Source of the DNA: Pictodentalium vernedei
Taxonomy: Eukaryota; Mollusca; Scaphopoda; Dentaliida; Dentaliidae
Length of the DNA: 64,000 nt
NCBI GenBank assembly: GCA_031216915.1
Contig: CM062296.1
Coordinates: 58,526,584 to 58,590,583 of the forward strand
Direction of reading: 5' to 3'
In this document: one piece after another, positions 1 through 11,401 of the stretch
Layout: each line of letters starts with the position of its first letter
Numbering within the stretch: the stretch's first letter is position 1
Program-made: the position numbers and the translations under genes
The notes under the pieces: model-generated
Seen by the model: the letters and a program-made list of their open reading frames with translations, nothing else
What the model was told of the DNA's origin: nothing
The model's database searches: none

Positions 1-58
1 TTATGGCCCTCATTGGAACGAGCTCGTTGAGCTCGTTCCAATGAGGGACCATAAGCCA
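1..58. mobile_element. Partial palindromic TTAA-type MITE core at window edge
   Basis: A near-perfect palindrome containing ctcattggaacgagctcg and its inverted partner, with flanking ttatgg/ccataa. It matches the central core of the MITE family seen complete at 6505-6746 and elsewhere. The left end lies outside the window and the right terminal TTAA was not found, so this is a partial or degenerate copy. Confidence 0.7.
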
Positions 59-68
59 TGTTTTGTTA

Positions 69-345
69 TTGCCTGTGGATACTTATAGAGCTCTCGATTT
101 CAGATGTTGTGTGAAAATCGGACTCACATCAGCTCACATACCGGTTTGTGAGCAGTTTTTCTCCTACTAATCCACACGGGGCATTGGTGACAGGTCGAAT
201 ATATGCGGAGGAGGGATTCTTCTAACTAAGTATAGAGAGAGTAATCGCTTGACTGCACTGGTAACGTGAAATAATTCATGAGAGATGAGGGACGTTGTAC
301 AAACACGAGTGCGCGAATGCGCTCTAGTGTTTTACAATATAGTCC
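69..345 (+). repeat. Dispersed repeat F, copy 1
   Basis: About 270 bp closely similar to 3029-3277 in the same orientation, sharing gtttgtgagcagtttttct, gtcgaatatatgcggaggag and the ending acaaacacgagtgcg...gtgttttacaatatag. The last ~40 bp contain a short hairpin (acacgagtgcg / cgc..gagtgtt). No coding potential is seen; it is probably a non-autonomous transposon fragment of unknown class. Confidence 0.7.
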
Positions 346-1262
346 CTCACTTCGAATGAATAAGCCTATACCATTTGGCGCGTTGGATTAAGCAGTGTGT
401 TAATTCACATTGATGAATAGAAGATTGAGATATAAATTTAACCGCGCGCTTAAACTGCACGAAAGAAAACCAAGAAAGTCTTACTTTTTATGTTTTTTTC
501 AAAGAATGGCATCGTTAATTATTATTCATATAACAGTATCCTCTTCTATTTCTAAAAACTTTTTTAAAGCATTTATCTCATTATCTGCATATCCATGTTT
601 TTATATCGGTCAAAACTGTTTATGTTTATTGGTGTTTAAGGTCATATACTTATGTTACCATGGCTAATCGTAACCGTGGCAGTTTTACGGGTGGGGGAAG
701 CAGGAATACCCGGAGAGAACCACCGAGCAACGACGAGCAGCTGTCAGCTCTCCAACATCGTAACTCCGCACTGCAGCACAGACTGGGTCAGATTGGTTGA
801 AGACATGCGCACCATCGAAGTGCAATAGGCCTAAGTACACGGCGTCATCTTTCGCCTATGTGGACCTTCATGGTTAAGTGCCTTGCCCAAGGACACAACG
901 CGGGTGTTCGAGTCGATCGCTCGCACGGTCACCCATCGGTCTAAACTAGGGTGTACATATTCCAATATGTGAGGACATTATTTACACCCCACCTTTCAGT
1001 CAATCAAATCACTATTTTTCTGTCTACCAGGAACTGGAAGCACTAGAATATTGTAGACTTGCAAGGCGAATATCTCCTAAAATTCACGGAACGAATACAA
1101 ATGCCATGTTCTAATTTATAACATCTAAGACGGACTCTCGTGTATACTTTATATAAAAATAAGTCTTTATAAAGTTTGAAGTCCTGGCAAACTGGCAGGA
1201 TAACACATTTGTAACGTGAAATTCTGTTTTCATTATCAAAGACAAATTACGCCAACAAATAC
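346..1262. other. Gene-free stretch with repeat G fragment
   Basis: No convincing gene. Bases about 625-765 resemble 61440-61585 (shared catacttatg, gtggcagttttacgggtgg, gagagaaccaccgagca), so they belong to a dispersed repeat. Bases about 875-905 carry tgccttgcccaaggacacaa, a motif frequent in SINE-like repeats of marine animals; a SINE assignment is an inference. Confidence 0.45.
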
Positions 1263-1417
1263 ACAGAACGACACACGCGTGTGAATGGGTTAATCGATAT
1301 GGCACGAGTGCCAGCGCGGAAGGATAGAAGGAGAGGCCAGAGGCCTCGAGTTTTATCCATCCGCGATGGCACAAGTGCCATATCGATTAACCCATTCACA
1401 CGCGTGTGTCGTTCTTT
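1263..1417. repeat. Single-copy foldback (hairpin) element
   Basis: Long inverted repeat: agaacgacacacgcgtgtgaa at the left pairs with its complement at the right end, and atcgatatggcac pairs with gtgccatatcgat. The central spacer is about 50 bp. No second copy was noticed in the window and there is no coding content. Confidence 0.75.
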
Positions 1418-1610
1418 GTTTATTACACGCCGTCACATATATAAAAACAATTATTACACGGACACTCAGCAATTCATTTGATAACTATCAACAACGGGAA
1501 CACATTTTATCGCCAACCAAATCTGTGAGGGGAATCCGTGTCACGTTTTTGTTCATAGAACACACGGGTACTCAAGGGACGATTTTCACCTATCATTGGC
1601 AATTCGAATT

Positions 1611-1928
1611 ATACAGTTAAAACTAGAAGTCCTGTCACGAACTGTGCGCTTATCTAGGTTGAATTGCGCGTAGGAATTGCGCGCAATTGTCATATCGAAT
1701 GGCATCCAAAGCATGGCAGGTTCTCCTTGTTACCCATAGCAAACACAAGCAATGTTCCTGCCAATGGACCTCCGGTTACCCGGAGGTCCATTGGCTGAAA
1801 CTTTGCTTGTGCACAGGCGGTATGTGCAGAATTTGACAACCTTACCATGGTCATAACGCGTAGATTAACGCGCAAATCGACGTGCTATTTGTGCGCATTT
1901 CAGGACAGGACTTCTAGTTTTAACTGTA
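1611..1928. mobile_element. TA-flanked foldback MITE (Tc1/mariner-like), copy 1
   Basis: Bounded by TA and terminal inverted repeats CAGTTAAAACTAGAAGTCC at the left and its complement at the right. The centre is a palindrome around ccaatggacctccgg. A second copy with the same ends lies at 6056-6385. TA target duplication and CAGT ends are typical of Tc1/mariner-derived MITEs (family knowledge); no transposase is present. Confidence 0.75.
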
Positions 1929-2800
1929 ATTGCGTGGCACAATCTGTAGAAAATGCCATTGAAATTTCGCTTCTATTTAAAAATAACCCATCAACGATTT
2001 CCGTTCCGCACATATGTGCGAAGCAGATTTTTATTTTCCGCACGGTTTAGTATTGCTGTAGATGAGGATTACATAGAACAGGCGTGTAATAAATATGCAT
2101 TTCCTTATTGTTAACATTTACAAGACATGCGACTCTGGGAAATCCATGAATGATGAATTCTTTCTGTATATGAGCTTCTTGGTTAGTTAACTTCAAAAAC
2201 ATAAGTATTGTTCTTACTAGACTGTCATAATAAATATGTTACGAGACATGTAAATAGAGGCTCAGTGGGAAGAATGAGTCAATTCGGCCTCACGTCACAC
2301 AATATCGTTCCTGCCCACTAAGGTACAGATATGGCACTACATCTGCCAACTAAACGTAAAGCAGCGTGCATAAAAATCTCCCAATTGAGAAATACACTAA
2401 TCCATTCCATATCCATTATGCATAAATGTTCACACTAGGAGATGGCCAGTTGACACGATATTCCAAACCATCGAGCCACCATTGTAAAGAATTCGACCCT
2501 GTTATGCCCTTGAACCAGTCTAGACTTGAAATAGTCCATCATCTATGTTTAGATTAAATCGTGCATACTTCATTGTAGTAGGGTAATCATGGAAAGCAGT
2601 AATTATTTTAATGTTATTCATTAAAGCATATACTATTCGGAATAAAATGACAGTATTACATACTTACATGGTGAGTAGTTTAAATAGTTGTTGTATGAAA
2701 CTTATACAATATGCACATTTCGAGTTACATACAGGGTGTGATATAGTTTGAAAGACTGTGTTTGGTAAGGACGTCAAATCCGTCTACCTGCAGTACGTGG
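1929..2800. other. Gene-free A+T-rich stretch
   Basis: No gene, RNA or clear repeat boundary was recognised. Bases about 2230-2350 (gttacgagacatgtaaatagaggct) resemble 9055-9180, suggesting an old dispersed repeat. Confidence 0.4.
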
Positions 2801-2844
2801 AGGGTGTATTATCACTAAATCACCCGCAGAGTGGATATTCCACC

Positions 2845-2960
2845 CGAGCAATAATTGCAAATCTGTTGCAAAGCATAACCAGCACCAGCAAAGTTTCAGC
2901 CAATGGACCTCCGGGGTAAACCCGGAGGTCCATTGGCTGAAACACTGCTTGTGTTTTTTG
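2845..2960. repeat. Degenerate copy of the mariner-like MITE core
   Basis: Contains the palindrome tcagccaatggacctccgg / ccggaggtccattggctga and the neighbouring tgcttgtg, as in the copies at 1611-1928 and 6056-6385. The outer TA/CAGTT ends are not recognisable, so this is a truncated or strongly diverged copy. Confidence 0.6.
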
Positions 2961-3028
2961 TCGATATGTGCGCTATAAATTTCAAATTTCTTCACATTTA
3001 CATACCAAAAAGGTATACATTTATTCCC

Positions 3029-3277
3029 TGTAGATAATTATATAGCTCTCGGTTTGGGATGGTGTGTGAAAATTGGGGCTCACACACCGGTTTGTGAGCA
3101 GTTTTTCTCCTACTAATCCAAACGGGGCATTGATGACAGGTCGAATATATGCGGAGGAGGGATTTTTGTAACTAAATATATTGACTGGACTGGTTACGTG
3201 AAATAATTCATGAGAGGTGAGGGACATTGTACAAACACGAGTGCGTGAATGCGCACGAGTGTTTTACAATATAGTAA
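3029..3277 (+). repeat. Dispersed repeat F, copy 2
   Basis: Same orientation as 69-345, with matching landmarks (gtttgtgagcagtttttct, tatatgcggaggaggga, ttcatgagag..gagggac). The two copies differ by scattered substitutions and small indels. Confidence 0.7.
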
Positions 3278-3978
3278 TACCCACGACAAAGCGTCTTCGT
3301 TTGCGCGCACGGATACATGACACAATTGTTGATTGCATAATTCACTTGTGAAGTTATCGTTTATAATCAAACCCGAAAATCCCAGTAAATCACAAGTTGG
3401 AAAGTAATAATACACCATAATATATTACCTGTCCTTTCTTTCGCCTTTCCCTATAAATGGTCAAGATTCTCGTTTGTTGTTTATTATTTCACTCGTTTGT
3501 ATTGAGAATGTGACGTATTATACCCAGCGTCCTCCAATCATACCCAGAATCCGCCTGCCGATTGAGCAGTGTCTGTATTAGACTGTATTGAAAATAGTTA
3601 AGGTGTCCTGTGCACAAAAGACTGATATAACAGCAATGATATAAATGCCGCAGACTTCGGTCACGCAAGGGATGCATAATAATAGAAGCAAACACTCTGT
3701 ATTAAATTATAACAATTTGATCGAATCACCTGTTGTTACATTCATACTTCACAAAAGCGACAGAAAATTAATATCAATTCACTTATGTAAATTTCTATAC
3801 ACCATGTAACAGGCAAAGATAAAGCATGTATATCCTCCTCAACGCACTAATTAGAGGTTATAACTTGAAGAGTTTCATATCGGCCGAGATATCAACCAGA
3901 AGTAACGTCATATGAGCCTGAGATCGAAGGTCGAATGTTGAGGTGAAGTTATTGAGGGCTGATATCTAGGGTGATGGG
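3278..3978. other. Gene-free stretch
   Basis: Only short open frames below 75 codons with no recognisable similarity. Nothing else is supported. Confidence 0.4.
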
Positions 3979-3986
3979 AAACAAAC

Positions 3987-4529
3987 TAGGGCGGTCACGA
4001 CTTTTTAATCTAGGAATCGATTTTCGTCGCAAATAATCGACGATTAATCGTACCTAAATGACATCCCCCCCCCCCCTCTTCTCCCTCTCTTTGAAGTCGA
4101 TAAAAATGAAGTTCAAGTCAGTTGACCTACCTCAAGGAAACAACGAAGACGATCCTTTTGGTGCATTCAAAGTTTTGATGTTCTGAACTTTTGAACTGTC
4201 AGTGTAATAATCAAGACCGGTCGGCAGTTGCGAAGTTCGCAACTGCCGACCAGGTCTTGATTATTACACTGACGGTTCAAAAGTTCAGAACATCAAAGCT
4301 TTGATGAATGCACCTGGAAGACTATTGCTTCCAACAGCGTCTTGGGGTTTAACATCGATGTTCTTAACTCTTTACCTTTAGAAACAATAGTTTTTTCATC
4401 AGATTTTCTTTTAATTATTAAACGTCTAAAACGGGATACAATTTACCGATTATTCGACAACGAAAAATACTAATCGATTTCGCCGTGACCGATCAACAGT
4501 CGATTAATCGATTAATCGTGACAGCCCTA
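3987..4529. mobile_element. hAT-type MITE, copy 1, with perfect 8-bp target duplication
   Basis: Starts TAGGGCGGTCACGA and ends with the inverted TCGTGACAGCCCTA. It is flanked by aaacaaac at 3979-3986 and 4530-4537 (8/8 match). The interior has repeated ATTAATCG blocks near both ends and a central hairpin (ggtcggcagttgcgaagttcg). An 8-bp duplication and TAGGGxTGTCACGATTAATCG-type ends are characteristic of hAT non-autonomous elements. Another copy, in the opposite orientation, is at 9449-10005. Confidence 0.88.
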
Positions 4530-4537
4530 AAACAAAC

Positions 4538-6055
4538 CAAGTGATAACCTCTTTATTTATAAAACGAAATCAAATTATTAGAAACATTCTCAGATCTCTT
4601 ACAGTTTCCCCACAATGTTATTGTTTCTCATTTATTTTTCAGAAAATCCGACGTTTTCTCTTCTCCTACTCCTAGTTCAGCTACCCGGACGTCGCGGCCT
4701 CCCCACTGGGAAGCCGCTACATTCAGTTGGTTGAACTACCACTTCTTCCTCATTCGGCGAATCCCTGCTTACCGTTATGAATATTAGTTTGCGATGAATT
4801 TTCTGTAAACTTTCTTCTCTTCATCACCAAGTCATAACTTATTGTCATCGATAATTCCCGAGCATTCAAAACTACTTCAACCAAAATGTCTGGTAAAGCC
4901 AAGTTAACTGATTGCGTTCAATGAATAACTGTGAACATTTCTATGTAAACAAATTGGGTACACCTAGAAAGCAATCTATTATGCTTATATAGTATATATA
5001 TTGTATTCGTGTTATTCATTGTATCTACTCGATCACTGTAAAATAAGGTGAACTGGGTTATATTTTGTGGGTATATGGTATCGCGGAACTAAATATCGAA
5101 ATTAGAGTTGACTGTCTTAAAATGTTGCATTCGGAAATGATACAATCTCTAAAAATAAACAGCCTTGGGAAAATATATTGTATAAATAAACGTTTGAAAC
5201 ATTCTATTGACATATTGCATTATTGTTGAATATTCCTGATAATAAACAGGGTGATTTGATGACGTTTGGACCTAAAAAATATAATTTACTTTTTGTGTGT
5301 TTTTGAAGGGAATTCCATGAAAAATATGTGCACATGACCGGTACTTCCCTTTGTGTCAGTTTTTCTCTCTTATTTGTTGCATGACCCCCTATTTTCGGAC
5401 CAGAAAAAGTTGTCTGAAGGGCTATACTTGATAGAGATATTTGAATTCCAAAATTAAAGTGATGCGATCATATATTTTTTTCCGCCTGAACGTTATAATG
5501 GTCGCCTATGGGAACATATTTTGTTCCGTGATACCATATTCATAGCGAGATATACCAAGGATAAAACAAAATCATTTACTATTGGGCGCTTTGGACTAAT
5601 CGCTAAGTTTATATACGTTGAAGATCAAGCCAGTGTATAATATATCGAATTCACTGCGCTCTAAGACAACACAAGAGAAAGTCAACAAATGGTGCCCGAA
5701 ACTCATTTTTGGAGAAACAAACTGATTGTTGACTCTCAAAATATAGTTCCATTCGTGACCTGACTATTTTTTTAAACAAACATGGATAGCACAGAACAGA
5801 ATTAAAGCGTAACGTTCTTATCTTTCTTTAGGGAATAACATTGCTAATAGTTAGACATATGCTGTTATCCTATTCCATTCTTTTCAACATTTAAAAACCT
5901 TGATTGTCCTTGTTTTTATATCGATCTAATCTAAGGTGATCATATCACAAGAGTATGAGGACATTGTTTACATCCTACATATCAGCCAATCACATTACTA
6001 GTGTTCAGTCTGTCAGGAAATGAAAGTATTCGCCTATTGCAAATACAAATGGCAA
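4538..6055. other. Gene-free A+T-rich stretch
   Basis: No coding frame over 60 codons, no RNA gene and no structured repeat recognised across about 1.5 kb. It may be intergenic or intronic host DNA. Confidence 0.4.
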
Positions 6056-6385
6056 CTACAGTTAAAACTAGAAACCCTGTCATGAATTGTGCGCTTATCT
6101 AGGCTTAATTGTGCGTAGGAAGTGCGCGCAATTGCCATATCGAATGATATCCAAAGCACGGCAAGTTCTCTTGGTTACTCACTGCAAACACAGGCAGGCA
6201 ATGTTTCTTCCAATGGACCTCCGGGTTACCCGGAGGTCCATTGGCGGAAGCTTTACTTGTGCATAGGCCATACATGTATGTACAGAATTTGATAGCATTA
6301 CTATGGTCATAATGCGTAGATTAACGCGCAGATCAGCGTGCTATTTGTGCGCATTTCATGACAGGACTTCTAGTTTTAACTGTAT
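6056..6385. mobile_element. TA-flanked foldback MITE (Tc1/mariner-like), copy 2
   Basis: TA, then CAGTTAAAACTAGAA..., ending ...TTCTAGTTTTAACTG then TA. It is collinear with 1611-1928, including gtgcgcttatctagg, the central caatggacctccggg palindrome and the terminal cgcatttcatgacagg. Non-coding. Confidence 0.78.
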
Positions 6386-6504
6386 ATATTAAAGTTTAAT
6401 TAACTGCTATGACTGAATTGTCTTCGTTTATAACTTCGTTTGATGCGTTGGTTTGTGCGTCCTGTAACTCATCAGGCTACATACCGGTTACCTTTCGGTA
6501 CAGC

Positions 6505-6746
6505 TTAACCCTGTACCCAACGTAACGGCCAAAACCGGCCAGCGCTATTCTCAAAAATCGCCAATTAATTTTCAAAATATTTTCATTTTTTGTCTCAAAA
6601 ACATAGGTTATGACCCCTCGTTGGAACGAGCTCGTTCCAACGAGGGGTCATAACCTATGTTTTTGAGACAAAAAATGAAAAAAATTAATTATTCAAGAAT
6701 TTTTTTTGCAAGTGTCGTCTGCTTTTCAGGTTAGGTAAAGGGTTAA
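6505..6746. mobile_element. TTAA-flanked palindromic MITE, subfamily A (piggyBac-like)
   Basis: Begins TTAACCCTGTACCCAACG and ends GTTAGGTAAAGGGTTAA, giving a TTAA target duplication with CCCTTTACC-type termini. The interior is a long palindrome (cataggttatgacccctcg and inverted partner around ggaacgagctcgttcc). TTAA duplication and CCC ends are the piggyBac signature; no transposase is encoded. This is one of about 14 family copies in the window. Confidence 0.82.
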
Positions 6747-7274
6747 GAAAGTTTCGATCATAGAGACCCAATCCAAGGGTTAAACAGGACCTTCTGCCCA
6801 TTTTGCAGTTATTCTGCTAACGGAGTTACTTGCAAACTGCTTCATTTTTGTGGACTTTTCACTCGTTCAGCAGTGTTTAGAATGGAGTGCTGTTTAGATT
6901 ACAAATCGATTTTGACTCGTCATTTGTCCAGTGACGTGGTGGGATACGCGAGAGGTTTGTTGACCAAACTTGCTATCGGTAAAAGTTGCCTTGTTTATTT
7001 CACGATGTGAGTTTCGGGCTATGAGTAGAGTCTTGTTGGAACATATAGGTTACGCGGATCGGGGCGTTATGTTCAGCCTCAACACTTTGCATCTCGGTTG
7101 AACATAAGGCCTGAGCCCCAACCTCGGACCATGCTACCGCCAATTCATAACATTAGCATATAATATAAATCATATGCACAGATTACATCTCCTCATTTTC
7201 ATGCACGACTGGTCTACCAGCAATCTCCCCGTCAGTTTTGATAATTCTTTTCAAGTGCGTGAATAGACAAAACT

Positions 7275-7417
7275 ACATGTATGTTTCAATGGGTCGTTTT
7301 GTATTCAATGAGTCAGATGTGCGTAGGAAGAAAACGTCGAGACCGAAGGTCGAGACGTTTTCCTTCTACGCACATCTGACGAATTGAATACAAAACGACT
7401 CATTGAAACATACATGT
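7275..7417. repeat. Single-copy foldback element
   Basis: acatgtatgtttcaatg... pairs with ...cattgaaacatacatgt, and the arms remain complementary through tcagatgtgcgtagg and cgtctcgacc to the centre near 7345. Arms are about 68 bp and nearly perfect. No second copy was noticed. Confidence 0.8.
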
Positions 7418-7916
7418 GGTTTTTGTATTTATTACATGACCCAAGCACCTACTGACCTAATTTTCTTTTCTATCAACGGTGGTAAACGCCATGCACTTTA
7501 TGCAGTCGCATTGCATAAAAAAGTCCCGGTTGGAACAGGTTGGTGTGCAATACGGAATTCCGTATTGCACAGCCGTATTGCACGCCGTATTGCATAAGAG
7601 AGACTGCATGGGCATGTAACAAAAGACAATGAAACTAAAAAATCACAAACACCGCCGTCACTTCTCGGTGTCTTTTCCTTATTGTTTTCCAGATTTGTGG
7701 AACGATATACAATCAATGACAAGAAGCTGCACCCGAACTGTATTTAAGAAAACATTACCCGAATAATTCTTTTAATCAAATCACGCCAACATTTACTATT
7801 CCATTCCTGCTTGTCCTCACAATTTCGGTTACTCCAGACAGTCCGATCACCATCGCGTTCTCTTTGCGCTCCATCATATCATTATCAGATTGTCACGCCA
7901 CTTATATTTTTTGCGA
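7418..7916. other. Gene-free stretch
   Basis: Short overlapping open frames only. A small local repeat/hairpin (ttgcataa, ggaattccgtattgcac) lies at 7500-7600. No gene is supported. Confidence 0.35.
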
Positions 7917-8173
7917 CAACAGTACAGCCGTCGTGGACTGGATACGTTCCGAGGGTGGGTAATATTTCAACGGACGCATTAATATTATATTCCAAACATT
8001 AATTGTAGGAATAACTGCCAAACATATAACTTTCAATGAACCAACGGGTACAACCCAGTGCTCCATTTATTAAAATCTTGCTCGTGATAATTGCTATTAC
8101 CTGGTAAACGCATGCGTGGGCATCACTGCCCACGCGTGGATATTACAACCAGCCCACTGCAACTGTACTGTAG
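7917..8173. mobile_element. Dispersed element H, copy 1 (acagtac ends)
   Basis: Ends are acagtacagccg at the left and an imperfect inverted partner near actgtactgt at the right. It contains a small hairpin (gcgtgggcatcactgcccacgc). Related sequence occurs at 61008-61220 and, split, around 18360-18415 and 19020-19215. The architecture is MITE-like; the class is not determined. Confidence 0.55.
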
Positions 8174-8256
8174 ACATCACCTTATTGCGTTACTGTCAAT
8201 CATCTATTGTTCTACTCTCTAAAAAGAAAGTTATACTTCTGCATTTGACTGCACTG

Positions 8257-8512
8257 TTAACGCTTTACCCAACGTAACGGCAAAAAACGGGCAGCGCTAT
8301 TCTAAAAAATCGCCAATTAAATTTCACTATTTTTGTTTTTCATTTTTTGTATCAAAAACATAGGTTATAACCCCTCGTTGGAACGATCTCGTCGAGCTCG
8401 TTCCAACGAGGGGTCATAACCCATGATTTTGAGACAAAAAATGAAAAAAATTAGTTATTCAAGAATCTTTTTTGCAAGTGTCGTCTGCTTTTCGTGTTAA
8501 GTAAAGCGTTAA
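8257..8512. mobile_element. TTAA-flanked palindromic MITE, subfamily A
   Basis: TTAACGCTTTACCCAACG ... GTTAAGTAAAGCGTTAA, with the same interior as 6505-6746. The centre is one of the longer forms (gaacgatctcgtcgagctcg). Confidence 0.82.
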
Positions 8513-9440
8513 TCTATAATGAGAAAACAACTAATTTCCTTCTAAATAATGTCAATCAAAGTCCCACTGTCAAGAGCTATTTGCTTTTAACGTCGTCAAC
8601 TGTCGCTCTGCTTGTTCAATAATTTAGTTACGTGAGGGACTACAAGAAGATAGTGGCAACACTAGGCCATTCCCCACAGTATACATCTGTCTACACTTTA
8701 TTCATTTTTCATTTTGTTTTCATTTTGTTGTTTGTTGTTGTTGTTTTATTTTTTTAGCTTTTAATTATTTAAACTGAGTTGTATTGAATTATATAACACA
8801 GAAAGCTTAATGTATAAACCTTGCTGTTCTGTCAAACTAGGGGCATAATAGAGTTGCTACTTGGTTTTCTATTCATTATGAAGTCACAATTGTAATGAAC
8901 TGTTCTCTTTCTGATTTCTGACCTTTATGTCTACGCCACGCAGAATATTTATTAACATTTAATCACCCTGCTAGTATGTACAGGAGCGGTTTGGTTGGCG
9001 GCCTTCCAAAAGTGTTAAGCGGCTTTTCTTTTCGATTACGATGTCATAATAAATATGTTACAGGACTTGTACATGGAGGCTTACTCGGGGAAGTGAATGA
9101 ATCAGTTCGGCCCTCACACCACGCGCAATATTACCCCACCCGGCTGTACACGTACGATACCACATTTGTCCATTAAACGTGAAGCAGCGTGCATTATACA
9201 ATTCGTGCCTCCAATATTTTTGCGTAAAGAGAATAGTTGGCAAGATACACCAAACCCTCGGGTTATCAGTTTAAACTTGCAACCAGTCTTACTCTGTTAT
9301 GGCCTGAAACCAGTCTTGTCGTTTAATATTCCATCGCCCTTGTTTATATTAAATCTTATGGAATATTTCGGTTGTTCGGAAAGGCAAGCATAAACATTCA
9401 TTTTCTGTAAATCAATCCAAGAAATGTTTCTCGATCAAGA
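8513..9440. other. Gene-free stretch
   Basis: Open frames up to 98 codons at 9058-9393 overlap on both strands and show no recognisable domain. Nothing else is supported. Confidence 0.35.
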
Positions 9441-9448
9441 CTTGGATT

Positions 9449-10005
9449 TAGGGCTGTCACGATTAATCGATTCATCGACTGTTGATCGGTCACGGCGAAA
9501 TCGATTAGTATTTTTCGTTGTCGAATAATTGGTAAATTGTATCCCGTTTTAGACGTTTAATTATTAAAAGAAAATTTGATGAAAAAACTACTGTTTCTAA
9601 AGGTAAAGAGTTAAGAACATCGATGTTAACCCCCCCCCCCCTCCCCCAAGAAGCTGTTGGAAGCAATTGTCTTTCAGGTACATTCATCAAAGCTTTGATG
9701 TTCTGAACTTTTGAACCGTCAGTGTAATAATCTTGACCTATCGGCAGTTGCGAAGTTCGCAACTGCCGACCGGTCTTGATTGTTACACTGACGATTCAAA
9801 AGTTCAGAACATCAAAGCTTTGAATGTACCTAAAAAAGGATCGTCTTCGTTGTTTCCTTGAGGTAGGTCAACTGACTTGAACTTCATTTTTATCGACTTC
9901 AAAGAGAGGGAGGGGGAGGGGGGCATTTAGGTACGATTAATCGATTATCATCGATTATTTGCGACGATTAATCGATTCCTAAATTAAAAAATCGTGACAG
10001 CCCTA
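9449..10005. mobile_element. hAT-type MITE, copy 2, with perfect 8-bp target duplication
   Basis: Begins TAGGGCTGTCACGATTAA and ends ATCGTGACAGCCCTA, flanked by cttggatt at 9441-9448 and 10006-10013. It is collinear with 3987-4529 but inverted relative to it, with the same central hairpin (ggcagttgcgaagttcgc). An 85-codon open frame inside (9505-9762) is not interpreted as a gene. Confidence 0.9.
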
Positions 10006-10102
10006 CTTGGATTGACCTGATCTTTGTTGACATTATCTTTATAAAGGAAGTCTCGTCACATCTGTAGTTTTATGATTACGCCGCGCACTTCCGCCAATAG
10101 TG

Positions 10103-10354
10103 TTAACCCTTAACCTAACAAGAAAAGCAGAGGTCACTTGCAAAACAAATTCTTGAACAACTATTTTTTTCATTTTTGTCTCAAAAATATAGGTCGTCAC
10201 CCCTCGTTGGAACGAGCTCGACGAGCTCGTTCCAACGAGGGGGTCATGACCTATGTTTTTGAGACAAAAAATGAAACAAATAATGAAAATTAATTGGCGA
10301 TTTTTGAGAAAAGCGCTGGCCGGGTTTTGGCCGTTACGTTGGGTAAAGGGTTAA
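10103..10354. mobile_element. TTAA-flanked palindromic MITE, subfamily A
   Basis: TTAACCCTTAACCTAACA ... TTACGTTGGGTAAAGGGTTAA, inverted relative to 6505-6746. The core is cctcgttggaacgagctcga. Confidence 0.83.
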
Positions 10355-11401
10355 TATAGTAATGTTTTCAAAGTAATTAGACCTCTTATTGACTGGAATA
10401 ACTATACCTGGATCACGAACGAATATCTGTAATTTTGTGAGTAAAGAGACATCATATTACATCAACGGTCGTCTGCAAGAAAATTCTAGGGAAAGTAAGT
10501 AAACACACTGAGCACAACAGCGTCAAATTTCGAGCAGGATTTCGACTGATAGCCTGGGACCTTGAATGTAATCCTATAGCCCTGGAGGGATATGGGATTT
10601 AATTATTACTCAAACTATCTAAGAATACATACTAGATTCGCCCACATTCCTGCAGAGTATATTCGTTTGGCCGATAGCATCCAGAAGGATAGTATAGAAC
10701 GGGTTGAGTTAGGATATAATTCCCCTATCAAACTGACCATTATATCAAAACAATCAATCTTGATGTAAAACGTACCCATATCAATTATATGAATGGAAGT
10801 CACTAATTCCGTCCAGCTAGAAATTCCAGCTCTGATAATCTCCCTTGAAATACAATGGCTAATTTTCTTTCACGGATGGGCCCGCTAATTTATGATAAAT
10901 CTATATTATGTACTATTATTACCACTTTATAGGGCGCTCCTTGGGTTATTAAAATGATCTGAGGTGGACGATAAGACTCAATAACAGCCCGCAAAAATAG
11001 CGTTAATAATGAAAACGGCCCGCTACCACAGAATTGTGGTTAATTTATGTTCCGGAAACTGATGTGCTCGAAATTTTGTTGTCCATTTATTCCAAAAAAC
11101 AGATTAAACCATGATTTATTTCAGATCATTAACTTCATTTAGGATTTAAAAGCGGTGGTGAGTATTGAAACGATAAATAATCTCATTTTGTAAATAACGG
11201 CGTGAGTTTGTAGTTAAAGCGCTTCAGCCAAATTCCAGCAATCCTATTTTCGAGTCATCCAAATAAATTGTACTCAACTTTGAACTTTGATCTTTGTTTG
11301 TAAATAAACAGACGACAATCCGATTCTTCTATTCCTAAATTAAAAATGTGGCTTGAAATGGCGTTCTTTGGTCAGTGGTAAAAATAGTAATAACATATTC
11401 C
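10355..11401. other. Gene-free stretch
   Basis: No open frame above 62 codons and no repeat structure recognised. Only unremarkable A+T-rich sequence is seen. Confidence 0.35.

Noticed and set aside
9505-9762. 85-codon frame inside the hAT MITE as a captured gene
   Set aside because: Crosses the central hairpin and C-run, is not kept open in the sister copy, and has no recognisable domain.
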